Position numbers and translations under genes: made by a program. Of a stretch of DNA of 64,000 bases, positions 44,865-53,471 are shown in pieces. This DNA comes from Methylobacterium tardum (GTDB lineage Bacteria > Pseudomonadota > Alphaproteobacteria > Rhizobiales > Beijerinckiaceae): the NCBI RefSeq assembly GCF_023546765.1, contig NZ_CP097484.1:5700001-5764000 (forward strand). The letters are read 5' to 3'. Positions within the stretch are counted from its first letter, which is position 1. Every line of letters begins with the position of its first letter. The notes under the pieces were generated by a model. The model worked only from the letters and a program-made list of their open reading frames with translations. It did not search any database and was not told the origin of the DNA.

Positions 44865-47129
44865 ATGACCGAGAGCGTCACGTCCGAGTTCCCGCTCTTC
44901 CTCTCCGGCGGCATGCGGATGGGGGCGATGATGCGCTCCCACGACTGGTCCGGCTCGCCACTTGGGCATCCGGACACTTGGCCGCCATGCCTGCGCTCGA
45001 CCGTGAGCCTGATGCTCGGCTCGCGCTTCCCGATGTTCGTGGCCTTCGGACCCGAGCTCGGCTTGCTCTACAACGATGCCTACGTCGAGATCCTCGGCGA
45101 CAAGCACCCCCGCTCCCTCGGCGACCGGTTCCGCGACGTCTGGGCGGAGATCTGGCCCGATATCTCGCCCCTTGTCGACAAGGCGCTCTCCGGCGAGCCG
45201 ACCTGGTCGGAGAACATGCCGCTGCTGATGAACCGGCATGGCCGCGACGAGCCGACTTGGTTCACCTTCTCGTACTCGCCGCTGCGCGACGAGGAGGGCA
45301 GGATCGCGGGCATGTTCTGCGCCTGCACAGAGACCACCGGGCGCATCCAGGCCGAGGCGGCCTTGCGCGCCAACGAGGCGCGCCTCGGGTTTCTCGACCG
45401 GCTCGGGAAGGAGACCGCGAAGGTCACCGACGCGGACGAGATCCTCGCCACGACCACCCGCATGGTTGCCGAGCACCTCGGCCTCTCCAGCTGTGCCTAC
45501 GCCGACATGGACCCTGACGAGGACGGGTTCACCATCCGGGGCGACTGGGCGGCTGAGGGCTCGCCTAGCATCGTCGGCCACTACAGCCTCGCGGACTTCG
45601 GAAAGCGTGCCGTTCAAGATCTCGGCGCAGGGCGGCCCCTGGTCATCCACGACAACCTCGCGGAACTGGCGCCCGAGGAGGCCGCCACTTTCCAGGCCAT
45701 CGGCATCGCGGCCACAATCTGCATGCCGCTCGTCAAGGATGGGCGCCTGACGGCGCTGATGGCCATCCACGACCGGGTTGCCCGCGCCTGGACCGATTAC
45801 GAACTCGCGCTGATCACCGAGGTGACGGAGCGCTCCTGGGCGCACATCGAGCGCGTGCGGGCAGCCGCGAACCTCGAAGCCCTGAACGCGACGCTTGAGC
45901 AGCGCGTCGAGGAACGGACCTCGCAACTTGTCGAGGCCGAGGCGGCGCTGAGGCAGTCGCAGAAGCTTGAGGCCGTAGGGCAGCTCACGGGGGGCGTGGC
46001 GCACGACTTCAACAACCTGCTGACCATCATCCGCTCGTCAGTGGATTTCCTGCGCCGCCCCGACCTCGCCGAGGACCGCAGGAACCGGTACCTGAACGCT
46101 GTCTCCGAGACGGTCGACCGGGCCGCCAAGCTGACCGGCCAACTCTTGGCGTTCGCCCGGCGCCAGACCCTGAAGCCCGAGACGCTCGACGTCGGCGCGC
46201 GACTCGCCGGGGTAGCCGACCTGCTCGATACGGTCACCGGCGCCCGCATCAGGGTGGAGACCGACTTGCCGGACCAACCGTGCTTCGTCCGCGTGGACGT
46301 CAGCCAATTCGAAACCGCGCTCGTGAACATGGCGGTGAACGCGCGCGACGCCATGGATGGGGAGGGGGCGTTGACCCTGTCCCTCCGGTGCTGTGTGCCG
46401 TTGCCGCCGATCCGCGGCCATGTCGGAGCGGCCGGGCCCTTCGCGGCTGTGTCGCTGCGCGACACCGGCTCGGGCATCCCGCCAGACCTGCTCGCCCGCG
46501 TGTTCGAGCCGTTCTTCACGACCAAGGACGTCGGCAAGGGAACCGGGCTCGGCCTGAGTCAGGTCTTCGGCTTCGCCAAGCAGTCCGGCGGCGACGTGGA
46601 CGTGCATAGCGCACCCGGGCAGGGAACGATCTTCACGCTCTACCTGCCCGAGGTCGAGGCCGAGACCGTCCCCGGCGTGGTCGCCGCCGAGGCTGGCCCG
46701 CTCGAACCCGGCGGCTCGGGTCAGCGGGTGCTAGTGGTCGAAGACAACATCGAGGTCGGGCGCTTCGCCACCCAGATCCTGCAGGACCTCGGCTACGCGA
46801 CGACCCTGGCGGGCAACGCAGAGGAGGCTTTGGACAGGCTCGGGCCGGACGGCGACGACTTCGACGTGGTGTTCTCGGACGTGGTCATGCCGGGCATGGG
46901 CGGGATCGAACTCGCGCGGCTCCTCAAGCGGCGCCTGCCGGACCTGCCGGTGGTGCTGGCCTCGGGCTACAGCCACGTCCTGGCACGGGAGAGCTCGACC
47001 GGCTTCGAGCTGCTGCAGAAGCCCTACTCGGCCGACCAGGTCTCGCGCATGCTGCGCAAGGTCCTAGGGCGGAGGCTGGTCACGGATGCCGAGGGGGAGG
47101 CTGACACGGCCAGAAGCGACGTGCATTAA
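44865..47129 (+). CDS. Hybrid sensor histidine kinase (PAS, GAF, HisKA, HATPase, receiver)
   Basis: The 754-residue protein begins MTESVTSEFPLFLSGG. Residues 10-165 form the same PAS-like module as the HWE kinase at 5.3 kb (SHDWSGSPLGHPDTWP; MFCACTETTGR). A GAF domain spans about 180-330, then a coiled coil, a HisKA domain with phosphorylated His in GGVAHDFNNLLTII, and a HATPase_c domain with FFTTKDVGKGTGLGLSQVFG. A C-terminal receiver (VLVVEDNIEVG, phosphoacceptor Asp in VVFSDVVMPG, Lys in LQKPYS) completes it. No membrane segment is seen. The protein could autophosphorylate and relay phosphate internally; its output partner is not adjacent. Confidence 0.93.
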   Translation: MTESVTSEFPLFLSGGMRMGAMMRSHDWSGSPLGHPDTWPPCLRSTVSLMLGSRFPMFVAFGPELGLLYNDAYVEILGDKHPRSLGDRFRDVWAEIWPDISPLVDKALSGEPTWSENMPLLMNRHGRDEPTWFTFSYSPLRDEEGRIAGMFCACTETTGRIQAEAALRANEARLGFLDRLGKETAKVTDADEILATTTRMVAEHLGLSSCAYADMDPDEDGFTIRGDWAAEGSPSIVGHYSLADFGKRAVQDLGAGRPLVIHDNLAELAPEEAATFQAIGIAATICMPLVKDGRLTALMAIHDRVARAWTDYELALITEVTERSWAHIERVRAAANLEALNATLEQRVEERTSQLVEAEAALRQSQKLEAVGQLTGGVAHDFNNLLTIIRSSVDFLRRPDLAEDRRNRYLNAVSETVDRAAKLTGQLLAFARRQTLKPETLDVGARLAGVADLLDTVTGARIRVETDLPDQPCFVRVDVSQFETALVNMAVNARDAMDGEGALTLSLRCCVPLPPIRGHVGAAGPFAAVSLRDTGSGIPPDLLARVFEPFFTTKDVGKGTGLGLSQVFGFAKQSGGDVDVHSAPGQGTIFTLYLPEVEAETVPGVVAAEAGPLEPGGSGQRVLVVEDNIEVGRFATQILQDLGYATTLAGNAEEALDRLGPDGDDFDVVFSDVVMPGMGGIELARLLKRRLPDLPVVLASGYSHVLARESSTGFELLQKPYSADQVSRMLRKVLGRRLVTDAEGEADTARSDVH

Positions 47130-47169
47130 CCGGATTCCGGGTCATGCCGCCTTGCGTTCGCCGCGGCGT

Positions 47170-47463
47170 TCAACCGGGTCCGGCCGCCGCGAGGTGCCAG
47201 CCTTCCTCGCCCAGTTGGGCCCGGATGCCCTTGGCGAGCTCGGCCATGTCGAACGGCTTCATGTAGAGCGGGTAGCCGAGCTCAGTCGCCCGTGCCGCCG
47301 AGGTGCTGTAGCCCGCCACCAGGATCACCGGCAGCGTCGGCCAGCGCCGGCGCGCCTCGTTGGCGAAGGCGAGCCCGTCCAGGCCGCCGTGCATGATCAA
47401 GTCGCTGACCAGGATGTCGGCACCATCCCGCTCAAGCAGGTCCAACCCGGCCTGGGCGCTGTA
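47170..47463 (-). pseudogene. Receiver-domain fragment joined to an IS5 remnant
   Basis: The frame reads YSAQAGLDLLERDGADILVS, then DLIMHGGLDGLAFANEARRR and AGYSTSAARATELGYPLYMK with PFDMAEL. This is a receiver from helix 2 onward, with the phosphoacceptor Asp in LVSDLI and Lys in YMKPF. The first 35 or so residues with the acidic pocket are missing. At about 47463 the sequence changes into IS5 transposase code. The family resembles the receiver of hybrid kinases. Confidence 0.75.
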
Positions 47464-47958
47464 AAGGCGATCGCGTGGCCGGCGCCGTCAGCGATCACGC
47501 AAGCTTTGGTGCCATAGCCGCCACGCGATCGGCCAAGAGCTTCACGATCGTCTCGCTCGGCTGCAGATTCTCCCTTTTAGCGGCGCCTGCCGCGTTCTGG
47601 TGCGCACGCATGTTGCTGCCGTCGAGGAACACCATGCCCAGCTGAACGCTGCGCTCCTGCACAAGGCCGAGCAGACGTTCCCGCACCCCACCGCGCGATC
47701 AGCGGATGAAGATCTGCGCGGCTCGCAACCATGGCCCCAGCTCGCGCGGGATTGCACGCCACTTGGCACCGTTCTGATGGCGCCACAGAATGGCCGAGAG
47801 TGTGCGCCGCAGGTCCTGCGGCGGTGTCTTCGCCTTCGGCCGGCAAGCCTCGACCAGGGGCTCCAGAACAGCCCATTGCGCGTCGCTCAGCATCGTCCCT
47901 CCTCAGGCCGGAGGCACAAAACGCATGCCGCACCAGATGGTTCAAGTGACGACAGGCC
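47464..47958 (-). mobile_element. IS5-family element remnant with nonsense-mutated transposase
   Basis: The transposase opens at 47893 (MLSDAQWAVLEPLVEACRPK). It reads through WRAIPRELGPWLRAAQIFIR, meets an in-frame TGA where Trp is expected, and continues ERLLGLVQERSVQLGMVFLD followed by GSNMRAHQNAAGAA, then KLLADRVAAMAPKLA. A one-base shift follows before VIADGAGHAIAFTAP, and the element is cut there. The right end reads GGGCCTGTCGTCACTTGAAC on the minus strand and abuts CTAG at 47959, as in the IS5 copy at the start of the window. Confidence 0.75.
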
Positions 47959-48012
47959 CTAGTCGCAGCGGCCGAGAAGCTCGTCGGCCCATCACAGCGC
48001 AGCGAGCGGTGA
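47959..48012 (+). pseudogene. Last codons of a response-regulator gene
   Basis: LVAAAEKLVGPSQRSERR and a stop correspond to the end of the receiver at 29220-29627 (LVAAAEKLVGTSRRGERRSA). The IS5 element sits exactly at the CTAG inside this codon run. It is the 3' tip of a receiver gene whose body has been removed. Confidence 0.65.
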
Positions 48013-48330
48013 GGCGCGTAGCGGGCAATCCGGGAACATCAGCTTCTGGTTGCAAAGCGGCGTATCGCGGCAGATCGACGGAATGCCAGTTTTCCGCTCC
48101 AAGTTGAAGTTGTCGGATGGCCGATGAACAGCTGCTTTCGGGAAACGCTGATGTCTGTCGGTTCGGCCAACGTGGGTTGGTAGAGATCCGTCCGCTTCTC
48201 CAGCGGGTCCACTCCAAAGCGGATATTCCGTTCCCGGACTTTGTTAGTCGTCGCGCAGCACCCGTGGGAACGTCTGCGATGGGTGGGTTTCTGCCCGTCC
48301 GCTTGCGGGAGCTCACGACACAAAACTGAA
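48013..48330. repeat. Dispersed repeat copy, long form
   Basis: AATGCCAGTTTTCCGCTCCA, GTTGGTAGAGATCCGTCCGC, CTCCAAAGCGGATATTCCGT, CGTGGGAACGTCTGCGATGG and GTGGGTTTCTGCCCGTCCGC follow each other. Together with the receiver tail it parallels 29565-29990. No gene is supported from here to 48589. Confidence 0.7.
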
Positions 48331-48589
48331 CGTGTACCCAGATGGTGCTGGTCGGCGGTTTCGCCTTTTCTGAACACGGTGAACCGAACTCGGCAGAAGC
48401 TCATAACACTGCTTCTCAGCTGCTTCGGCACGAGCAGCACGGCTCGGGCTAGACTGAACAAAAAACAACATTGTTCGAAAGAGCACATAAGTCTCGATCA
48501 TCTTACCCGTGCGCTACGACATCGGCGGCCGCAAGTTGCTCTTAACGGTTGCTCGCTAGGATTGTAGATCCTCCGCGCATGCACCGACC

Positions 48590-50539
48590 ATGATCAGCCT
48601 TAGCCGCCTGCACGCGATGCTGAATGCAGCGCGGACTCGAACCGAAACGGATCTGACCTGCGTCCGCCAGCTTGTGGAATTGCGCAGGCAGATCCCGACC
48701 CTCTACGGCCTTCTTTCTGTCAACGCATGTGCGCTCGCCATAACGCATCATCCTCTGGCGCCCGCTTTTCTGACACTCGGAGTACCCGGCGCTCTGGTCG
48801 TGCTCTGCATGGTCCGCGCGGTGCGGTGGTGGCGAATGTGCCCGGAGACGATCAGCGAAGAGCAGGCTACCCGTCAGCTTCGCCAAACGACCGCTTTGAC
48901 GGCCCTCTTTTCCATCGCCTTCGTGAGTTGGGCGATGATCCTGAACGGGTATGGCGGCCCCTATGAGCAGGGCCATGTGGCGATCTTCGTCGCCGTTACA
49001 GTGATCGCATGCATCTTCTGCCTGACACACTTGCCCGTCGCTGCGTTCCTCGTGACCGGCATCGTGATGAGCGTCTTCCTGTACTGCTGCATCACGAGTG
49101 GCAATCATGTTTTCTTGGCTATCGCCGTCAACACGGCCTTCGTAACCGTAGTTATGGTCCGCGTTCTCAACAACAATTTTCGGGCTTTCGTCCAACTCGT
49201 CGCATCGCAGGCTGAAGCGAGCCGTCTCTCAGAGGAAAACGCCCGTCTCGCCAACACGGACAGTCTGACTGGCTTGCCCAATCGACGCTATTTCTTTCAG
49301 AAGCTCAACGAGTTGCTGGAGACATCCGGTGAGGCCGACTCGCTCTTTGCGCTGGCCATTTTCGATCTCGATCGCTTCAAACCGATCAATGACACGTACG
49401 GACACAACGTCGGCGACCGCGTCCTAGCTGAGACGGGGCGACGCCTCGCGGCGTTCACCAACACTGGCGTTATTGTCGCGCGATTGGGCGGCGACGAGTT
49501 CGGACTGCTCGTCCGTGCGCCGGGGCCGCCTGCAGAGATCATCGCCTTCTGCGACAGCATCTGCTCGGCGTTGCAGGCGCCGATCCGTGTCGGCGATATC
49601 CAGGTCATCACGGGGTGCTCTGGTGGCTTGGCGAAATATCCCCGAGCCGGACGCGAAGCTGACTCGCTGTTCGATCGTGCCGATTACGCGCTCTATCACG
49701 CGAAGGAACACCGCCGCGGCAGCACAACCTTCTTCTCACAGGAGCACGAAGACGCGATCCGAGCCGAGCGTGCTGTGGAGGCCGCTCTGCGCGTGGCCGA
49801 TCTTGCCGCTGAGATGGAGATGCACTACCAGCCAATCCTCGACACTAGGTCGGGCGCCATCGCGCTCGTCGAGGGGCTGGCGCGGTGGACCAGCCCGACG
49901 CTCGGCCGTGTCTCGCCGGATCGCTTCATCGCCGCGGCGGAGCGCTGCGGCATGATCCACACCGTGACGCTGCTGCTCCTGCACAAAGCGCTCGGCGATT
50001 GTGCGCGGCTGCCGCCAGCGGTGGGCCTATCATTTAACCTTTCCGCCCACGATCTCGCCTCGCCGGAGACGGTGATCGCGATCCTCGCCGCGGTGCGCCT
50101 CAGCGGTCTCGACCCGCGCCGGCTGACATTGGAACTCACGGAGACCGCGCTGATGCGCGACTTCGAACAGGCCAAGGACGCCATCATCACGTTGCGGGCC
50201 CTGGGCATCAAGGTCGCCCTCGATGATTTCGGCACGGGCTATTCCAGCTTGGGCTACGTCCACCGTCTGCCGTTGGACAAGATCAAGATCGACCGCAGCT
50301 TCATGGCCGATATCGACACCGACCTTGGCTGCAGTCTGATCTCCACGATCATCGACCTCTGCCAGAACCTCGGCCTTGACGGGATCGCCGAAGGTATCGA
50401 GACGGCTGACCAGTTGGACGCAGCCCAGCGGCACGGCTGCCGCTATGTCCAGGGTTATCTCCTCGGCAAGCCGATGCCGATCGTCGACCTTCTTCAAAAG
50501 CTTGACCGGGATGCGGAGGTGGAGCGGCTTCATGCGTGA
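48590..50539 (+). CDS. Membrane GGDEF-EAL protein
   Basis: This 649-residue protein has about five or six hydrophobic helices in the first 195 residues (for example ALAITHHPLAPAFLTLGVPG and VAIFVAVTVIACIFCLTHL). A GGDEF domain follows with an intact active site (RLGGDEFGLLV, near residue 300), then an EAL domain. The EAL signature reads EGLARW instead of EALARW. Downstream phosphodiesterase residues are conserved (LELTETALMRDF, DDFGTGYSSLGY, KIDRSFM, EGIET). It should make and/or degrade cyclic di-GMP at the inner membrane. The Gly substitution keeps the metal-binding Glu, so hydrolysis remains possible. Confidence 0.93.
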   Translation: MISLSRLHAMLNAARTRTETDLTCVRQLVELRRQIPTLYGLLSVNACALAITHHPLAPAFLTLGVPGALVVLCMVRAVRWWRMCPETISEEQATRQLRQTTALTALFSIAFVSWAMILNGYGGPYEQGHVAIFVAVTVIACIFCLTHLPVAAFLVTGIVMSVFLYCCITSGNHVFLAIAVNTAFVTVVMVRVLNNNFRAFVQLVASQAEASRLSEENARLANTDSLTGLPNRRYFFQKLNELLETSGEADSLFALAIFDLDRFKPINDTYGHNVGDRVLAETGRRLAAFTNTGVIVARLGGDEFGLLVRAPGPPAEIIAFCDSICSALQAPIRVGDIQVITGCSGGLAKYPRAGREADSLFDRADYALYHAKEHRRGSTTFFSQEHEDAIRAERAVEAALRVADLAAEMEMHYQPILDTRSGAIALVEGLARWTSPTLGRVSPDRFIAAAERCGMIHTVTLLLLHKALGDCARLPPAVGLSFNLSAHDLASPETVIAILAAVRLSGLDPRRLTLELTETALMRDFEQAKDAIITLRALGIKVALDDFGTGYSSLGYVHRLPLDKIKIDRSFMADIDTDLGCSLISTIIDLCQNLGLDGIAEGIETADQLDAAQRHGCRYVQGYLLGKPMPIVDLLQKLDRDAEVERLHA

Positions 50540-50654
50540 CGGCCAGCCAGGTGCAACGCCACGAGCCGGTAGACAGCCGCTTCCGTCCACTTCCTCTCAT
50601 TGATGTCGACGGATCCCGAGCTCCCTTTCGGGCGGCTGTGACATGAGGCTGTAT

Positions 50655-50865
50655 GACTAAATTGGGTCGGTAGGCGCCCGTCCGCTTCTGGGGTGGGCCT
50701 GCTCCGAAGCGGACCAGCCGCTTTCGGCCAGTATCAGTCGTCGCGAAGCGCCCGCGGGAACGTCTCCGATGGGTGGATTACCACCAGTCCGTTGCCGGGC
50801 GACGACGCATGGAAGCGGACATGGCTGCCGCGCCCGCTCCCAACCCGTAGCACGACCCGGTGGGC
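50655..50865. repeat. Dispersed repeat copy, clean form
   Basis: GGTCGGTAGGCGCCCGTCCG, CTGCTCCGAAGCGGACCAGC, GCTTTCGGCCAG, TCGTCGCGAAGCGCCCGCGG, GAACGTCTCCGATGGGTGGA and CATGGAAGCGGACATGGCTG occur in order within 210 bases. This is the copy that shows both halves most clearly. No gene is supported in 50540-50944. Confidence 0.75.
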
Positions 50866-50944
50866 CCAATTTCCGCTATTTGGTAAACCGGAGCCACACC
50901 GTGAGTGCGCCCTCCCGAAGCAGCGCGCACCAAAAGGCCGTGAC

Positions 50945-52762
50945 TCAGACGTTGCGTTCAGCTGCAGGCCGGATACCCGGTTCGTGTTCCTGAAGCCAAG
51001 TCGCGAACTGCCCGACTTCCAGCGGGCGTGCGAAAAGATAGCCCTGCCCCTCGTCGCACCTCATCGAGAGGAGCCGATGGGCCGCCTCGACGGTCTCGAC
51101 CCCCTCGGCGACCACCCGGTAGCCGAGATCGTGCGAGAGGCCGATCATCGAACGGACGAGCGACGACTCCCTGTCACCTTCGTCAAGCTTGAGCACGAAG
51201 CTGCGGTCGATCTTCACGACATGAGCTGGCAGATCCTGGAGGTACGCGAGGCTGCTGTAGCCGGTGCCGAAATCGTCGATGGCGAGGCGCACCCCGGCGG
51301 CGGCGAGTTCGTCCAGCTGGCGCCGCGCTTGGGCAGCGTCCTGCATGATCGCGCTCTCGGTGACCTCCAATTCCAGCCGCTCCGGTTCCAGACCATGGCG
51401 CCGGAGCGCGTCCTGGACGGACCTGCCGAAATCCGCCTCGTGCAGGTTGGCGGCCGAAACGTTGACCGAGATCACGATCTCGTACCCGTCCTCACGCCAG
51501 CGCCGCGCCTGCGCGAGCGCCGTTTCCAAGACGAAGGCCGTCATGGCCTGCGCATGGGGCGAATGCTCGATGACCGGAACGAACTCGCCGGGGGATACCG
51601 GGCCTAGGTCCGGGTGACTCCAGCGGAGTAGCGCCTCCGCGCCGACGCACCGCCCTGTGGGCAGATCGATGCGCGGCTGGAATACGAGCCGCAACTGGTC
51701 ACCGGCGAGCAGCGCCGGTCCGAAGTCCTGCAGCAGCCGATATCGGCGCTGATAAGCCTCGTCGGCGACGGGTGAGTAGACACTGACGAGATCGGGCGAC
51801 GAGCGGGCGTCCTGGACCGCGCTGTAGAGCGCCCGAAGCACGTCCTGCGGACCCGTGGATCGGGGCGTGAATACGGCCACGCCGATGGCGCTGGTCAGAA
51901 GCGTTCCGGTCATGGAGAGCTGCCGCTCCCGCCGATGGCCATCCGCCAAGCGCGGGACATATTCGTCCCGCCTGACGCCCCGGGGCGCCAGGAAGGCGAA
52001 CTGCGTGGCCGCCGTGTGGTAGAGCCTGCGATCCGATCCGAGTAGCCCCCGAAGTTGCCGAGCCGCATCTCGAACCAGATCGTCGACGCGCCCCGGGCCC
52101 ATGACGCGGGCATAGTCGCTGATCTGCTCGGGACGGGCGAGGTCCACGAGCACGACAAGCCTCGCCTCGTCCGGATGCTCGGCGGCGAGATCGGCCAAAT
52201 CGTCCAGGAACTGGTTGCGGCTCGGCAAACCGCTGAGCGGGTCGACCCTGCCGAAGGCATGCTGCAACTCGATCTGCGCCATGACCATCGCGGCGAGATC
52301 CTTGAGGGCGGCAACCTCGGATTCGTTGACGGAGCGTGGCTCGGTACCCAGAACGCACAGGGCGCCAAGCCCGTAACCTTCGCGCGTGACCAGCGGCGCG
52401 CCGGCATAGAAGCGGATGCCGCTTCGGCCGAGCACGCTGTCAGCGTACCAGGCATCCTCCTGGATGTCGGGGATCACGAGAACGTCGGCCGTTTCGGCCA
52501 CCTGTCCGCAAGGTGCTTTCTCACGCGGGATCGAACAATGTTCGACGCCGACGCGCGACTTGAACCATTGCCGGTCGCGGTCCGTCAGCGACACCGCGGA
52601 GATCGGCAGGTTGAAGATCTGGCTAGCCATCCGCGTGATGCGGTCGAAGCTCTCGCTCGGCGGCGTGTCGAGCAGATCGAGCTGCTGAAGAGCGATCAGG
52701 CGCTCTTCCTCAAACCGCCCGGTGTGCAGGTTCCCAGACATCGAGCGACTGCAGGCCTCCAT
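50945..52762 (-). CDS. GAF-GGDEF(degenerate)-EAL phosphodiesterase
   Basis: This 605-residue soluble protein may start at M1 or at MSGNLHTGRF (52741). A GAF domain spans about residues 25-170 (QWFKSRVGVEHCSIPREKAP; GALCVLGTEPRSVNESEVAA). The GGDEF domain lacks the motif: the active-site region reads YHTAATQFAFLAP, so cyclase activity is not expected. The EAL domain is intact (GAEALLRWSHPDLGPVSPGE, VNVSAANL, LELEVTESAIMQDA, DDFGTGYSSLAY, KIDRSFV, EGVET). It most likely hydrolyses c-di-GMP, with the inactive GGDEF as a possible GTP or allosteric sensor. Confidence 0.93.
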   Translation of the reverse strand: MEACSRSMSGNLHTGRFEEERLIALQQLDLLDTPPSESFDRITRMASQIFNLPISAVSLTDRDRQWFKSRVGVEHCSIPREKAPCGQVAETADVLVIPDIQEDAWYADSVLGRSGIRFYAGAPLVTREGYGLGALCVLGTEPRSVNESEVAALKDLAAMVMAQIELQHAFGRVDPLSGLPSRNQFLDDLADLAAEHPDEARLVVLVDLARPEQISDYARVMGPGRVDDLVRDAARQLRGLLGSDRRLYHTAATQFAFLAPRGVRRDEYVPRLADGHRRERQLSMTGTLLTSAIGVAVFTPRSTGPQDVLRALYSAVQDARSSPDLVSVYSPVADEAYQRRYRLLQDFGPALLAGDQLRLVFQPRIDLPTGRCVGAEALLRWSHPDLGPVSPGEFVPVIEHSPHAQAMTAFVLETALAQARRWREDGYEIVISVNVSAANLHEADFGRSVQDALRRHGLEPERLELEVTESAIMQDAAQARRQLDELAAAGVRLAIDDFGTGYSSLAYLQDLPAHVVKIDRSFVLKLDEGDRESSLVRSMIGLSHDLGYRVVAEGVETVEAAHRLLSMRCDEGQGYLFARPLEVGQFATWLQEHEPGIRPAAERNV

Positions 52763-52959
52763 GCGGCGAAGCGACGGGCGAGGTTTGACCCGTTCAAGGC
52801 TTCAGCTCGCCCTGGCCTATCTGAACGAATAGACCTTGCTAGTTCCTGTTTGCGGCAGGATGACCACCCTAAATCCTTAACGTCGTGTGACCGCAGTTTG
52901 AAATGACCGGATCAGATGCCTCCCGCGGTGTGGTGCCGAAAGTAGCGGTGAGACCTGAT

Positions 52960-53045
52960 TGGATCGCGGGAGGAGCGTCTGCTTTTCGGTGGGACCGCTC
53001 CGAAGCGGACCGGCGGCTTTCGGTCGGATCCGGTCGTTAGGGCGG
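52960..53045. repeat. Dispersed repeat fragment, 5' half
   Basis: GAGGAGCGTCTGCTTTTCGG, TGGGACCGCTCCGAAGCGGA and CCGGCGGCTTTCGGTCGGAT match the first block of the repeat family. No gene is supported in 52763-53471. The last 200 bases are AT-rich. Confidence 0.65.
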
Positions 53046-53471
53046 GTCAGGCCGCCGTTAAGCAAACCTTCCGAACCCCGAGGGTGGTCGACAGCGGCAG
53101 TTAAAGCCCGGCATGCTGGGGTCTGGTTCTCACACATGTCGAAGTCGCGGGCCAGCACATCGATGTTCTCTTCAGAAGTCTGGCGAAGGTTCCGAAGTGT
53201 CGAGATGGATGTTAGACTCGGTACTCACCACATTACGAAATTACCGACGAAGAACTTACTTGTACGTTCGGGCGTATCAGCAGCTCAAGCCAATCGGTGA
53301 GTACGGTCTGCTCCGATCAAATAGACCTGATCAATTCAAGCCAAAAATAGGTCTTTCGATCCATTGGAACGTCTACCGAGCGGTTATTCCACTCCGACGA
53401 TCCAGATCTCGATTTCCTATATTACATTTTCATAACATACGGTATGAAACTGGATCTGAAACTAACCCCGC

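Noticed and set aside
44157..46004. A 615-codon minus-strand frame across the antiporter end and hybrid kinase
   Set aside because: It is antisense to two genes with clear motifs and has no domain of its own.
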